Part shown: positions 1-9,070 of the stretch, piece after piece | Layout: each line of letters opens with the position of its first letter | How positions within the stretch are numbered: position 1 is the stretch's first letter | Assembly (NCBI GenBank): GCA_029251405.1 | Contig: JAQXDK010000052.1 | Span: forward strand, 26,990-90,989 | Length of the DNA stretch: 64,000 nt | DNA from: Flavobacteriales bacterium | GTDB taxonomy: Bacteria > Bacteroidota > Bacteroidia > Flavobacteriales_D > Parvicellaceae | Direction: 5' to 3' | The notes under the pieces: generated by a model | What the model was told of the DNA's origin: nothing | Seen by the model: only the letters and a program-made list of their open reading frames with translations | The model's database searches: none | Translations under genes and position numbers: made by a program

Positions 1-2
1 AA

Positions 3-716
3 GTTCCTGACACGACAAGTAAAATAAATTTCACTGATAACGACACAAAGTTTGATGAAAACGGTGTCCAATATATTGTCAATCCTTACGATGAATGGTA
101 TGCATTAGTAAGAGCACTTGAATTGATAGAATCAAATGGAGGTACTGTCACTACTATAACTATCGGCTCCTCTAAAGATGATCCGACTATAAGAAAAGCA
201 TTAGCAATTGGAGCAAACGATGCAGTTCGTATAGATGCCGAACCAACAGATTCATTCTTTGTTTCTAAACAAATAGCTGAATATGCAAAAAATGAAAATT
301 ACGATATAATTATGACTGGTAAGGAAACTATTGATTATAATGGTGCTCAAGTTGGTGCAATGATTTCAGAATTAGTAGATATGCCTTTTGTTTCATTAGC
401 AACTAAACTAGATGTAGAAGGAACTAAAGCTACTTTAGAAAGAGACGTTCAAGCAGGAGTAGAAGTAGTAGAAGTAGAACTTCCAATTGTTCTCAGTGCA
501 GCTAAAGGAATGGCAGAACAAAGAATTCCAAACATGAGAGGCATTATGGCTGCAAGATCAAAACCTTTGAAAGTAGTTCCCCCATTTGAACAAAAAGAAT
601 TAACTACGGTTGTCAAGTTTGAATTACCAAACCCTAAAACAGGATGTAAGTATATAGATCCTGAAAATATGGACGAATTAGTAGAATTATTACACAATGA
701 ATCAAAAGTTATTTAA
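3..716 (+). CDS. etfB: Electron transfer flavoprotein beta subunit, 5' end outside window
   Basis: Beta subunit of the soluble ETF heterodimer, which carries electrons from acyl-CoA and related dehydrogenases to the quinone pool. The reading frame is open from base 3, beginning VPDTTSKINFT. This matches the usual EtfB N-terminus a few residues after its start, so roughly nine residues are missing. The 237 visible residues cover almost the whole family length. An internal ATG at 123 is not the true start. The AMP-binding alpha/beta fold is visible (NPYDEWYALVRALEL, then TIGSSKDDPTIRKALAIGA). The gene ends two bases before etfA, which supports cotranscription. The assignment rests on the fold pattern and the neighbour, and both agree. 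Confidence 0.95.
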   Translation, partial: VPDTTSKINFTDNDTKFDENGVQYIVNPYDEWYALVRALELIESNGGTVTTITIGSSKDDPTIRKALAIGANDAVRIDAEPTDSFFVSKQIAEYAKNENYDIIMTGKETIDYNGAQVGAMISELVDMPFVSLATKLDVEGTKATLERDVQAGVEVVEVELPIVLSAAKGMAEQRIPNMRGIMAARSKPLKVVPPFEQKELTTVVKFELPNPKTGCKYIDPENMDELVELLHNESKVI

Positions 717-718
717 AT

Positions 719-1663
719 ATGTCAGTATTAGTATTTGTAGAAATCAATAACAAACTATCAAAATCAGTTCAGGAAGCAATTACCTACGGTAAAAACTTAG
801 GTGCAGTTACTGTTGTAACCTATGGAGATGTCAACGACTCATTGCTTTTAGAAATGGGAAATTATGGAGCAGAGAATGTTCTTGTTTGTAGAAGTCTTAA
901 AGAGAGAAACGAGCAATTACTTTCTAAACTGATAGTAAAAGCTGTAGAAAAAACCAATGCAGAGTACGTGATCCTTTCTCAAGATCAAACAGGAAAAGCT
1001 GTCGGTCCAAGAGTTGCTGCAAATTTAGGTGCAGGTCATATATCAGGTGCTATTGCTGTTCCGGAATCTTCTGAAGAATTTACTGTAAAAACAAATGTTT
1101 TTTCAGGAAAAGCGATTGCTTATGTAAGTGTTCATTCAGAAAAAAAAGTGATATCTGTATTACCAAATTCTATTCCTCCAAAAGAAGATAAAGTAGAAAC
1201 ATCTATAGTTGAATTCAATGAGAATTTAGGTGAAGGAAAAATAAAAGTTACTAAACTAAAACCGCTTGGAGATGGAATACCATTACCTGAAGCAGAGTTA
1301 GTAGTTTCTGCTGGAAGAGGACTGAAAGGACCAGAAAATTGGGGAATAGTGGAAGATCTTGCAAAATCTTTGGGTGCTACAACAGCATGTTCCAGGCCTG
1401 TAGCTGATATTGGTTGGAGACCTCATCATGAGCATGTGGGTCAAACAGGTGTAGCTATTCGACCAAACTTATATGTAGCTGCTGGAATTTCAGGTGCTAT
1501 CCAACATTTAGCAGGTGTTAATGGAAGTAAGGTTATAGTTGTTGTTAACACTGATCCTGAAGCACCTTTTTTCAAAGCGGCAGATTATGGAGTTATCGGA
1601 GATGCTTTTGAAGTTTTACCAAGACTAACAGCATCAATCAATAATTTTAAATCTTCACAATAG
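719..1663 (+). CDS. etfA: Electron transfer flavoprotein alpha subunit
   Basis: FAD-binding subunit of ETF, partner of the preceding beta subunit. At 314 residues it has the normal length. Residues 1-185 form the N-terminal ETF domain. The C-terminal FAD domain starts near residue 195 with AGRGLKGPENWG. It continues with the strongly conserved stretch around SRPVADIGW (225-233), GQTG (241-244), AGISGAIQH (255-263) and VVNTDPEAPFF (275-285), which together cradle FAD. The start ATG lies two bases after the etfB stop. No terminator-like hairpin is obvious in the 58 bases before the next gene, so the nuclease gene may be in the same transcript. Confidence 0.97.
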   Translation: MSVLVFVEINNKLSKSVQEAITYGKNLGAVTVVTYGDVNDSLLLEMGNYGAENVLVCRSLKERNEQLLSKLIVKAVEKTNAEYVILSQDQTGKAVGPRVAANLGAGHISGAIAVPESSEEFTVKTNVFSGKAIAYVSVHSEKKVISVLPNSIPPKEDKVETSIVEFNENLGEGKIKVTKLKPLGDGIPLPEAELVVSAGRGLKGPENWGIVEDLAKSLGATTACSRPVADIGWRPHHEHVGQTGVAIRPNLYVAAGISGAIQHLAGVNGSKVIVVVNTDPEAPFFKAADYGVIGDAFEVLPRLTASINNFKSSQ

Positions 1664-1721
1664 AAATAATAGATTTTAATTATCTTTATAATTAAGAGAG
1701 GAATTCACTATTTATTATTTT

Positions 1722-2315
1722 ATGGAGAAAATTAAGTTAGATATTGCGGGGTTATCTTATAGTCAGACGCAGTCAGGTGCTTATGCATTAGTTCTCTCAG
1801 AAGTCATTGGAAAAAGAAGGTTGCCTATCATTATTGGAGGCTTTGAAGCGCAAGCAATTGCAATTGAGCTAGAAAAAATGACTCCAAGTAGGCCTTTGAC
1901 ACATGATTTATTTAAAAATTTTGCTGATAATTTTAAAATTAATTTAGTTGAGGTAATCATTTATAATCTCGTCGAAGGAATTTTTTTTGCTAAATTAATT
2001 TGTGAGCTAGATGGAAAAGAAGTTGAAATCGACTCCAGAACTTCAGACGCTATTGCCTTAGCTGTTCGTTTTGAATCTCCTATATATACATATGAGTTTG
2101 TTTTGAATTCAGCCGGTATTATCTTAGATGATGAAGAGCTGAGTGAAAATGACGATATAACACCAGAAATAAATTTAGAAGACATTACCAACGACCCTGC
2201 AGAAAGATTAACTCTAAAAGAGTTAAAAAAACAGCTTAAAAACTCTATTGAAAATGAAGATTATGAAGCAGCTTCTAGGTTCAGAGATGAAATTAATAAA
2301 AGGAAAGAAAATTAA
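1722..2315 (+). CDS. Bifunctional nuclease family protein (BFN/DUF151) with C-terminal UVR motif
   Basis: Residues 1-130 match the BFN (DUF151) domain: an N-terminal beta strand, the LPIIIGGFEAQAIAIELE segment (about 35-52) and the SRTSDAIALAVRFESPIY block (about 105-122). The last 40 residues (about LTLKELKKQLKNSI to AASRFRDEINK) form a UvrB/UvrC-type helical hairpin (UVR motif), often fused to BFN domains in Bacteroidetes. BFN proteins from plants and Thermotoga have been reported to cut RNA and DNA. The physiological role in Bacteroidetes is not established, and UVR motifs usually mediate protein contacts. The family assignment is firm; the substrate is unknown. The 3' end overlaps the next gene by 29 bases. 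Confidence 0.88.
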   Translation: MEKIKLDIAGLSYSQTQSGAYALVLSEVIGKRRLPIIIGGFEAQAIAIELEKMTPSRPLTHDLFKNFADNFKINLVEVIIYNLVEGIFFAKLICELDGKEVEIDSRTSDAIALAVRFESPIYTYEFVLNSAGIILDDEELSENDDITPEINLEDITNDPAERLTLKELKKQLKNSIENEDYEAASRFRDEINKRKEN

Positions 2316-2781
2316 TAAAGCTTTTATATTTTACTTATTTTTTTTCTTTATTGGTTGTAAATCTTCAATCGAAAATAAAATTTTGGGAAACTGGGAAATA
2401 GATCATATTTCGTATTCAGATGGTTTCTATTCTAAAGTACCAGATGAAGAAAAGTACCAGATAAATTTAACAAATAAGAACTCAAAAAATTCTTTCCGAA
2501 TTGACGAAGTCAATGGCATCTGGACAATTAAGGATTCTTCGCTTTATTTCGAAAATATACCAATTTCTAAAACACTAATAGATTCTATTTTTGTTGTAAA
2601 TGATAGTTTTGGAAATTCTTCAATTATATTCCAAAATGGAGCACAAAAAATAGCAACATTTAAAGATGGAAACCTTAGTCCAGAAAAAGTAATTTCTAAA
2701 ATGAAGATAATTTCTGTTAACTTAGAAGAGTTGAATCTTTTGATAGATGGTGACACTCACACATATGTAAAGTTAAATTAA
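2287..2781 (+). CDS. Small predicted lipoprotein of unknown function
   Basis: I do not recognise the family. The chosen start (ATG at 2287) gives a basic N-terminus, a run of aromatic and aliphatic residues and a lipobox FIGC with the lipidated cysteine at residue 24. A longer reading from 2248 would bury this signal behind 13 extra residues inside the nuclease gene. The mature part of about 140 residues begins with NKILGNWEIDHISYSDG and has alternating hydrophobic strands, with ENVN-type turns and NGIWTIKDSSLYF. That pattern resembles small lipocalin-like lipoproteins of Bacteroidetes that start with a 'GxW' motif, but this is inference. It overlaps the upstream gene by 29 bases and lies five bases before the transporter, so the three are probably one operon. 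Confidence 0.75.
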   Translation: MKLIKGKKINKAFIFYLFFFFIGCKSSIENKILGNWEIDHISYSDGFYSKVPDEEKYQINLTNKNSKNSFRIDEVNGIWTIKDSSLYFENIPISKTLIDSIFVVNDSFGNSSIIFQNGAQKIATFKDGNLSPEKVISKMKIISVNLEELNLLIDGDTHTYVKLN

Positions 2782-2785
2782 CACA

Positions 2786-4099
2786 TTGGATATATCTTTC
2801 ATTTCAATTTTCAGAGGATTCTTAGGAATAATTTTCATTCTTGCAATTGCATTTCTATTTAGCGAAAAACGAAATAATGTGCAATGGAAAGTTGTAGGTT
2901 TAGGATTGGGAGTCCAAATATTATTAGCTTTTCTCATATTAAATCCATTTAATATTGCATTCTTAGATTATTTTAGACTAGGTTTTGACTTTTTAGGAAA
3001 AATTTTTGTTTCCATTTTAGATTTTAGTAAAGCTGGTGCAGAGTTTTTATTTGGATCTTTTTTAGATGCTGATAAACATGGATTTCTTTTTGCTTTTCAA
3101 GTTCTTCCAACGATTATCTTTTTTTCTGCTCTTACAAGTCTCCTTTTTTATTTAGGAATAATTCAAAAAGTAGTGTATTGGTTAGCACTTTTAATGACTA
3201 AGGTTTTGAAGCTTTCTGGGGCTGAAAGTTTATCAGTTGCTGGTAATATTTTTCTTGGACAAACAGAATCTCCATTAATGATAAAGGCCTATTTATCTAA
3301 AATGAATAGATCGGAAATTTTATTAGTCATGACTGGTGGAATGGCTACGTTAGCAGGTGGGGTTTTAGCAGCATATATTGCTTTTTTAGGAGGAGATGAT
3401 ACTGTAGAAAGATTGAAGTTTGCTAAACATTTATTAGCAGCATCTTTTATGGCAGCTCCTGGCGCAGTAATAATATCTAAAATTTTAATTCCTCAATCTA
3501 AAGAAATTAATTCCAATGTTGAGGTAACTAAAGATAAAATTGGTAGCAACGTTTTAGACGCTATTTCTAATGGAACTGTAGAAGGACTCAAACTAGCAGT
3601 TAATGTTGCTTCTATGTTATTGGTATTTATAGCTTTTCTGGCAATGGGTAATTTTATTCTCATAAAAATCGGTTCATTTACAGGGTTAAATGACTTTATA
3701 ACTACTATTAGTGATGGCCAATTCAATGAGTTTTCTTTACAAGTAATTCTTGGATATATTTTTGCTCCCCTTATGTGGTTAATAGGAGTCTGTACAGAAG
3801 ACATTACTCTTGTGGGTAGACTTATAGGAGAAAAGTTAATAATGACAGAGTTCATTGGCTATATTAGTTTAGGTGAATTAAAAACTGCTGGAGCATTTAT
3901 GGAAGAAAAATCTATTACTATGGCAACCTACATGCTGTGTGGATTTGCTAATTTCGCTTCCATTGGAATTCAAATTGGTGGTATTGGAGCCTTAGCTCCT
4001 AGCAAAAGGAAACTACTTTCAGAGTTGGGTCTAAAGGCCCTTTTAGCTGGGACTTTAGCATCTTTGCTGTCAGCTACAATTGTAGGTATGACTTTTTAA
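2786..4099 (+). CDS. NupC-type concentrative nucleoside transporter
   Basis: Inner-membrane transporter of the CNT family, which imports nucleosides using a cation gradient. At 437 residues with many hydrophobic segments it has the length of bacterial CNT proteins. The family core is visible: an early gating-domain segment, then GQTESPLMIKAYLSKMNRSE (about 165-184) followed by MTGGMATLAGGVLAAYIAFLG, which form the substrate-binding hairpin and helices. Later conserved segments are IFAPLMWLIGV and YMLCGFANFASIGIQIGGIG. The start is a TTG at 2786, since no ATG or GTG gives the complete first membrane segment. Substrate specificity cannot be read from the sequence. Proximity to thyA and folA fits use of imported nucleosides. 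Confidence 0.92.
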   Translation: MDISFISIFRGFLGIIFILAIAFLFSEKRNNVQWKVVGLGLGVQILLAFLILNPFNIAFLDYFRLGFDFLGKIFVSILDFSKAGAEFLFGSFLDADKHGFLFAFQVLPTIIFFSALTSLLFYLGIIQKVVYWLALLMTKVLKLSGAESLSVAGNIFLGQTESPLMIKAYLSKMNRSEILLVMTGGMATLAGGVLAAYIAFLGGDDTVERLKFAKHLLAASFMAAPGAVIISKILIPQSKEINSNVEVTKDKIGSNVLDAISNGTVEGLKLAVNVASMLLVFIAFLAMGNFILIKIGSFTGLNDFITTISDGQFNEFSLQVILGYIFAPLMWLIGVCTEDITLVGRLIGEKLIMTEFIGYISLGELKTAGAFMEEKSITMATYMLCGFANFASIGIQIGGIGALAPSKRKLLSELGLKALLAGTLASLLSATIVGMTF

Positions 4100-4176
4100 C
4101 TATTGGTTGAAAAGTTTTTACATTTTATTTATCTTTTTGATGAAATTGATTCTATTTTTAGACATCAATAAAATCC

Positions 4177-5001
4177 ATGGAACAATTTCATAAATTACTT
4201 AATCATATACTTGAAAATGGCACTCAAAAAGGGGATAGAACTGGAACTGGAACTATCAGTACTTTTGGATATCAAATGCGATTTGACCTTGCTAAAGGTT
4301 TCCCACTTCTGACCACTAAAAAACTGCATTTAAAATCTATTATTCATGAACTTCTTTGGTTTATAAAAGGAGAAACAAATATTAAATATTTAAAAGAAAA
4401 TAATGTTAAAATATGGGACGCTTGGGCAGATGATAATGGAGATTTAGGTCCCGTTTATGGCCATCAGTGGAGGAATTGGAATTCAGATAATGTAGATCAA
4501 ATTGAAGAACTAATCAATCAAATTAAAAACAATCCCAATAGCAGAAGAATGATCGTTTCTGCATGGAACCCAAGTGTTTTACCAGATACTTCAAAAAGTT
4601 TTTCTGAAAATGTTTCAGATGGCAAAGCTGCATTACCGCCATGTCATGCTTTTTTTCAATTTTATGTTAGCGAAGGCAAGTTGTCTTGTCAACTTTATCA
4701 AAGAAGTGCGGATACTTTTTTAGGAGTTCCATTTAATATTGCTTCCTATGCTTTATTCACCATGATGATTGCGCAAGTTACCAATTTAGATTTAGGAGAT
4801 TTTGTTCATACTTTTGGAGATGTGCATCTTTATAATAATCACATAGAGCAAGCGAAGGAACAATTATCTAGGGAATTAAGACCTTTACCAACAATGAAAT
4901 TGAATCCAGAAATAAAAGACTTGAATAATTTTAAGTTCGAGGATTTTGAACTTGAAAACTACCACCCTCACCCACATATTAAAGCTGCTGTCTCTGTATG
5001 A
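4177..5001 (+). CDS. thyA: Thymidylate synthase
   Basis: Makes dTMP from dUMP using methylene-tetrahydrofolate, producing dihydrofolate. Length (274) is normal. The N-terminal [19 protein letters not shown] block and the active-site Cys at residue 156 in [11 protein letters not shown] are present. So are the folate and dUMP binding segments [19 protein letters not shown] and GDVHLYNNH. About ten extra residues (around [14 protein letters not shown], residues 137-150) precede the active site compared with E. coli. The gene overlaps folA by four bases (ATGA), so the enzyme that makes dihydrofolate is translationally coupled to the one that recycles it. Confidence 0.98.
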   Translation: MEQFHKLLNHILENGTQKGDRTGTGTISTFGYQMRFDLAKGFPLLTTKKLHLKSIIHELLWFIKGETNIKYLKENNVKIWDAWADDNGDLGPVYGHQWRNWNSDNVDQIEELINQIKNNPNSRRMIVSAWNPSVLPDTSKSFSENVSDGKAALPPCHAFFQFYVSEGKLSCQLYQRSADTFLGVPFNIASYALFTMMIAQVTNLDLGDFVHTFGDVHLYNNHIEQAKEQLSRELRPLPTMKLNPEIKDLNNFKFEDFELENYHPHPHIKAAVSV

Positions 5002-5504
5002 TAGTTTCTTTAATCGTAGCGATTTCCAATAACAAAGTCATTGGAAAAAATAATCAGCTAATATGGAATCTCCCTAAGGATATGAAGTTCTTTATGGATA
5101 CTACATTAGGGCACCCAGTAATAATGGGAAGAAAAAATTTTGAAAGTATACCGGAAAAATTTCGTCCTCTTAAAAATAGAACCAATATTATAATTACAAG
5201 AAATAAAAATTATGAAGCCCTTGATTGTAAAGTAGTTCATTCTATCGAAGAAAGTTTAAAATGTATGGATTTTGGTAAAGAAGAAGTATTTGTAATTGGA
5301 GGTGGAGAAATCTATAGAAAATTTTTAGAGCTGGACCTAATAGACAAAATGTATATTACCCATATTGATGAGTTTTTTGATGGAGATACTTTTTTCCCAG
5401 ATTTTAATTTAGATAAGTGGATTTCAAAGGAAATATTAAATCATCAGAAGGACGATGAAAACCCTCATGACTTTAAAGTAATAGAATACTCTAAAAAAAA
5501 TTAG
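4998..5504 (+). CDS. folA: Dihydrofolate reductase
   Basis: Reduces dihydrofolate to tetrahydrofolate with NADPH, completing the thymidylate cycle with ThyA. It has 168 residues, normal for bacterial DHFR. Visible landmarks are the N-terminal strand [29 protein letters not shown] with the active-site acid, the [15 protein letters not shown] segment that binds NADPH, and [14 protein letters not shown] in the C-terminal half. Its start overlaps the thyA stop. Its last four bases overlap the stop of clpX on the opposite strand, leaving no room for a separate terminator. Confidence 0.97.
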   Translation: MIVSLIVAISNNKVIGKNNQLIWNLPKDMKFFMDTTLGHPVIMGRKNFESIPEKFRPLKNRTNIIITRNKNYEALDCKVVHSIEESLKCMDFGKEEVFVIGGGEIYRKFLELDLIDKMYITHIDEFFDGDTFFPDFNLDKWISKEILNHQKDDENPHDFKVIEYSKKN

Positions 5505-6739
5505 GCTACTTTAAGTTGGCTAATTTTTGATTTCGAAAATTGTTTTTCAGCATAAGAAAGGTCTACAACTAATTCTTTTGAGTCGTTTTCGGGAGCATTA
5601 TACATGGACTCCGTAAGAATTGCCTCGCAAATAGATCTTAACCCTCGGGCTCCTAATTTTAGTAATATAGCTTTATCAACTATGAAATTTAAAACATCTT
5701 CATTGATTGTAAGTTGAATATTATCCATCTCAAAGAGCTTTACATATTGCTTTATTAAAGCATTTTGAGGATCTGTAAGAATACTTATCAGAGTTTCTTT
5801 AGTAAGAGGATGTAAGTAAGTTAGGACTGGAAACCTTCCAATTAGTTCTGGAATTAGACCGTATTTTTTAATATCAAGCTGGTTTACATGAGATAATATA
5901 TTTTCAGAGGTAAATTCTTCACCAGTTGCTGCATTAAATCCAATCGATTGGCTTTTTACTCGTCTACCAATGATTTTAGTGATACCATCGAAAGCTCCAC
6001 CACATATGAACAAAATATTCTTGGTATCAATTTGAACCATTTTTTGCTCGGGATGCTTTCTTCCACCTTGAGGGGGGACACTTACCTGAGCACCCTCTAG
6101 TAATTTCAGCATTGCTTGTTGGACACCCTCACCTGAAACATCTCTTGTAATCGACGGATTATCACTTTTTCTAGCTACTTTATCTATTTCATCAATAAAG
6201 ACAATTCCTTTTTCAGCAGCTTGAACATCATAGTCAGCAGCTTGTAATAGCCTAGATAAAATACTCTCAACATCTTCTCCAACATAACCGGCTTCCGTTA
6301 GAACGGTTGCATCTGCGATACAAAAAGGAACGTTCAATAAATCAGCAATTGATTTAGCTAGGAGTGTTTTACCAGTTCCAGTTTCACCAACCATTATGAC
6401 GTTTGATTTTTCAATTTCAATATTATTTTGAACTTGATTTTTTTGAAGTAATCTTTTGTAGTGATTGTAAACAGCAACTGACAAAACTTTTTTAGCCTCA
6501 TCTTGTCCAATTACATGAAGATTCAATCGATCTACAATTTCTTTTGGGGTTAAAAGTTTTAAGGATTTTTCAATTTCTTTTTTAGACTTTAAGCCTCCTT
6601 CTTCTTTGACAATTAAATGAGCTTGTGTAATACAAGAGTCGCAAATATGACCAGTAATACCAGCAATTAAAATATTAACTTCTTTTTTTTCTCTTCCGCA
6701 AAAGGAACATCTAATACTTTCTTCTGAAGTCTTTGACAT
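5501..6739 (-). CDS. clpX: ClpX, ATP-dependent unfoldase of the ClpXP protease
   Basis: AAA+ ring that unfolds tagged proteins and feeds them to ClpP. The N-terminal zinc-binding domain has C11, C14, C33 and C36. Walker A GETGTGKT lies at 118-125, Walker B IVFIDEID at 179-186 and the GYVG pore loop at 151-154. The IGF tripeptide at 266-268 is the loop that docks into ClpP. Length 412 is normal. It lies three bases downstream of clpP and probably belongs to a tig-clpP-clpX transcript. It ends inside the last bases of the convergent folA. Confidence 0.98.
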   Translation of the reverse strand: MSKTSEESIRCSFCGREKKEVNILIAGITGHICDSCITQAHLIVKEEGGLKSKKEIEKSLKLLTPKEIVDRLNLHVIGQDEAKKVLSVAVYNHYKRLLQKNQVQNNIEIEKSNVIMVGETGTGKTLLAKSIADLLNVPFCIADATVLTEAGYVGEDVESILSRLLQAADYDVQAAEKGIVFIDEIDKVARKSDNPSITRDVSGEGVQQAMLKLLEGAQVSVPPQGGRKHPEQKMVQIDTKNILFICGGAFDGITKIIGRRVKSQSIGFNAATGEEFTSENILSHVNQLDIKKYGLIPELIGRFPVLTYLHPLTKETLISILTDPQNALIKQYVKLFEMDNIQLTINEDVLNFIVDKAILLKLGARGLRSICEAILTESMYNAPENDSKELVVDLSYAEKQFSKSKISQLKVA

Positions 6740-6742
6740 TTG

Positions 6743-7426
6743 TTATTTTCTAATTAACACTTCATCTATCATGCCATATTTTTTGGCTTCTTCCGAAGTC
6801 ATCCAGTAATCTCTGTCACTATCTTTCCAAACAGTTTTGTAATCTTTTTTGGTATGATGTGAAATGATTTCGTACAACTCCTTTTTTAATTTTTGAATTT
6901 CTCTAGCTGTAATTTCTATATCAGATGCTTGTCCCTGGGCTCCACCTAATGGCTGATGTATCATGACCCTAGAATGCTTTAAACCTGTTCTTTTTCCATC
7001 TTTTCCAGCACACAATAATACGGCTCCCATAGAAGCAGCCATACCGGTACAAATAGTGGAAATATCTGGATTAATGTATTGCATAGTGTCGTAAATACCT
7101 AGTCCAGCATAGACCGATCCACCTGGTGAATTGATGTATATCTGAATATCTCTTTTAGCATCCATAGACTCTAAAAAAAGTAATTGTGCAGTAATAATAT
7201 TGGCAACATAATCATCAATTGCAGTACCAAGAAAGATAATTCTATCCATCATTAGTCTAGAAAACACATCCATTACAGCTATGTTCATTTGTCTTTCCTC
7301 AATAATATTTGGGGTCATCCCAACAGGAATATTTGGTAAAATAGAACTGTATTTGTCTAAAGATGAGCTGGAAATGCCCATGTGCTTTGTTGCAAATTTT
7401 CTGAATTCATCACTACTGTTGTACAT
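6743..7426 (-). CDS. clpP: ClpP, serine protease subunit of ClpXP
   Basis: Proteolytic barrel that degrades substrates delivered by ClpX. The catalytic triad is visible: Ser132 in GMAASMGAV, His157 in MIHQPLGG and probable Asp206 in SDRDYWMT. YINSPGGSVYAGLGIYDTM (about 97-115) is the conserved handle and oxyanion region. At 227 residues it is slightly long because of an N-terminal propeptide-like stretch before VGMTPNIIEE; such propeptides are processed in many ClpP proteins. It sits between tig (27 bases upstream) and clpX (three bases downstream), the common order in bacteria. Confidence 0.98.
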   Translation of the reverse strand: MYNSSDEFRKFATKHMGISSSSLDKYSSILPNIPVGMTPNIIEERQMNIAVMDVFSRLMMDRIIFLGTAIDDYVANIITAQLLFLESMDAKRDIQIYINSPGGSVYAGLGIYDTMQYINPDISTICTGMAASMGAVLLCAGKDGKRTGLKHSRVMIHQPLGGAQGQASDIEITAREIQKLKKELYEIISHHTKKDYKTVWKDSDRDYWMTSEEAKKYGMIDEVLIRK

Positions 7427-7453
7427 CGTTAGTCTTTTTTTAAAGTTAGGAAT

Positions 7454-8812
7454 TTATTGAGTTAGCTCAGCTACCTTTTTAGTAAAATCTTCATGATTCA
7501 CGAATTTATCATTAATTCTTAAAGTGTTTTTCAAGTATTCCATGACTTTCTTATCATAAATCATGTCATTAATTTTTCTCCCTTCTTCTTTGTTAGAAAG
7601 AACTTTTTCAGCAGTTTTTTTCAACTCTTCTTCTTCAGGAATCATCATGCCATATTGGATATATTGGTTGCCCATTAAATCCATTGTAAATTTTAATAAT
7701 TCTTCACCGCTCACTTTAATACTTTGGTCTCTAATAATAAAATTTTCAATTAATTGCCATTTTAAACCGTCAGAGTAAGACTCATATTCTTTATCAATGT
7801 CTTCCTGCTTTGCTTCTTTATTTGAGGACAAAATCCATTTCTTTAAAAATTGATCTGGCAATTTTAACTTAAGTTTTTTAATGAGGGTTTTTGATATCTC
7901 ACCTTTAAGCAGTTTGTCGATATCGGAAATAAACATTTTATTCAAATCATCTTTTACTTTTGACTTAAATTCTTCAATAGTTTTCACCTCTCCAGCTCCA
8001 TATATTTTGTCGAATAAGGCAACATCTAAATTAGCTGGTTCTAGTGTTTTTACTTCATTTACAGTTAATAAAACCTCTCGTTTATAAATTTTTGCTCTTT
8101 CTTTATCTATACCAAGCATTGCAGCCATGTCAGCTTCTCCTCTTGATATTTTTACAGGATCTATTTTGAAAGTATCTTTAGGTTGACTTCCTAATAATCT
8201 TTTCTTTGATTTTTTGTCGTTTATAAACTCTAGTGAGATGGTAGAACTATGGTTAAACCCTTCTGGAATAACATTACCACTTTCATCTAATTCTTTGAAA
8301 TTTCCAAGAATCATGTCTCTTTCTCCAGCTTTTTCTACGTTTATTAGCTTTCCGTATCGTCTTCCATAATCATCACTTTGCTTATTAATTAGCGAATCAT
8401 CTACTTTTGGCTGATATCTTGTGAATTTATATCTGCCAGGTAATTCCAGTGTAAATTCAGGAGCAATTCCTAACTCATATTTAAATTCAAAATCACTTGG
8501 GTTGTTCCAGTCTACTTTAACATTATCGTCTTCAATTGGAAGTGGATTTCCCAGAATGTTGAGTTTATTTTCAGTGATATGATCATAAATTGATTTATTT
8601 AAAATTTTATCAATTTCTTCTGCAAGAATAGAAGGGCCGTATTTTTTTTTAATTACGCTTGTTGGTACATGTCCCTTTCTAAAACCAGGAAGCTGCATTT
8701 GCTTTCTGTAATTTTTTAAAGAAGAATTATAAGTATCCTTATAATCATCATTTGAAATTTTAACTGTTAAAACTGCGTTTAAAGCATCTGTATTTTTAAT
8801 ACTAACGTCCAT
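7454..8812 (-). CDS. tig: Trigger factor, ribosome-associated chaperone
   Basis: Binds ribosomal protein L23 at the exit tunnel and shields nascent chains. Residues 1-115 form the ribosome-binding domain with the signature GFRKGHVP (about 43-50). The C-terminal two thirds is the long helical chaperone body (FKSKVKDDLNKMF, LKLKLPDQFLKKWIL and beyond). The middle segment, where other bacteria carry an FKBP prolyl isomerase, shows little FKBP signature, as is usual in Bacteroidetes. Length 452 is typical. It is followed by clpP and clpX. The only upstream space is 22 bases after a terminator-like hairpin that follows tRNA-Leu, so expression probably depends on read-through or on a promoter inside the tRNA region. 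Confidence 0.95.
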   Translation of the reverse strand: MDVSIKNTDALNAVLTVKISNDDYKDTYNSSLKNYRKQMQLPGFRKGHVPTSVIKKKYGPSILAEEIDKILNKSIYDHITENKLNILGNPLPIEDDNVKVDWNNPSDFEFKYELGIAPEFTLELPGRYKFTRYQPKVDDSLINKQSDDYGRRYGKLINVEKAGERDMILGNFKELDESGNVIPEGFNHSSTISLEFINDKKSKKRLLGSQPKDTFKIDPVKISRGEADMAAMLGIDKERAKIYKREVLLTVNEVKTLEPANLDVALFDKIYGAGEVKTIEEFKSKVKDDLNKMFISDIDKLLKGEISKTLIKKLKLKLPDQFLKKWILSSNKEAKQEDIDKEYESYSDGLKWQLIENFIIRDQSIKVSGEELLKFTMDLMGNQYIQYGMMIPEEEELKKTAEKVLSNKEEGRKINDMIYDKKVMEYLKNTLRINDKFVNHEDFTKKVAELTQ

Positions 8813-8836
8813 ATTTTTGTTTTCTTATTAATCTAA

Positions 8837-8867
8837 AAATGGCATAAAGCTTATGCTTATGCCATTT
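8837..8867 (-). terminator. Hairpin with T-run after tRNA-Leu, possible terminator or attenuator before tig
   Basis: On the minus strand an 11-bp perfect stem (arms 8857-8867 and 8837-8847, 9-nt loop) is followed directly by a run of five T, counting the last stem bases. It starts seven bases after the tRNA 3' end and stops 22 bases before the tig start codon. This is the form of an intrinsic terminator. If it were fully efficient, tig would need its own promoter in a space with no TAnnTTTG match. Confidence 0.6.
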
Positions 8868-8874
8868 AAGATGT

Positions 8875-8959
8875 TGGTGCGGGTAAAGGGAGTCGAACCC
8901 CCACGCCTTGCGGCACTAGATCCTAAGTCTAGCGTGTCTACCAATTCCACCATACCCGC
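8875..8959 (-). tRNA. tRNA-Leu (anticodon UAG)
   Basis: Folds as a complete class II tRNA of 85 nt including an encoded CCA (8875-8877 as TGG on the plus strand). The acceptor stem GCGGGTA (8953-8959) pairs with TACCCGC (8879-8885). The anticodon loop CTTAGGA between CTAGA and TCTAG stems gives UAG, which reads CUA leucine codons. The D arm (TGGTGGAATTGGTAGACAC), a variable arm of about a dozen bases (TGCCGCAAGGCGT) and the T arm GGGGGTTCGACTCCC are all present. The long variable arm is the mark of tRNA-Leu. Confidence 0.97.
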
Positions 8960-8993
8960 ATTACTAAATGCTTTGTTTTGAAAAAGCAGTTTG

Positions 8994-9001
8994 CAAATTT
9001 A
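8994..9001 (-). promoter_or_regulatory. Bacteroidetes -7 promoter element for tRNA-Leu (TAAATTTG)
   Basis: On the minus strand the sequence TAAATTTG matches the TAnnTTTG consensus of Bacteroidetes housekeeping sigma. It lies 34 bases upstream of the mature tRNA 5' end. A convincing TTG -33 box at standard spacing was not found, so the call rests on the -7 element and its position. Confidence 0.5.
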
Positions 9002-9043
9002 TTCAATTTTATGAAATAGAAAAGCTCAAATTTTTTTTTCTAC

Positions 9044-9051
9044 TACCTTTG
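9044..9051 (+). promoter_or_regulatory. -7 promoter element (TACCTTTG) for the flavin-reductase-like gene
   Basis: TACCTTTG fits TAnnTTTG exactly and ends 19 bases before the ATG at 9071, implying a leader of roughly a dozen bases. The -33 region is a T-tract without a clear TTG. Confidence 0.5.
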
Positions 9052-9070
9052 TTCAGTATAAATATTTAAA

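Noticed and set aside
2248..2286. Longer N-terminus for the lipoprotein after the BFN gene
   Set aside because: It places 13 residues in front of the signal peptide; the inner ATG gives a normal lipoprotein signal.
3493..3855. Minus-strand open frame of 120 codons
   Set aside because: Antisense to the NupC-type transporter, which is complete and well conserved.
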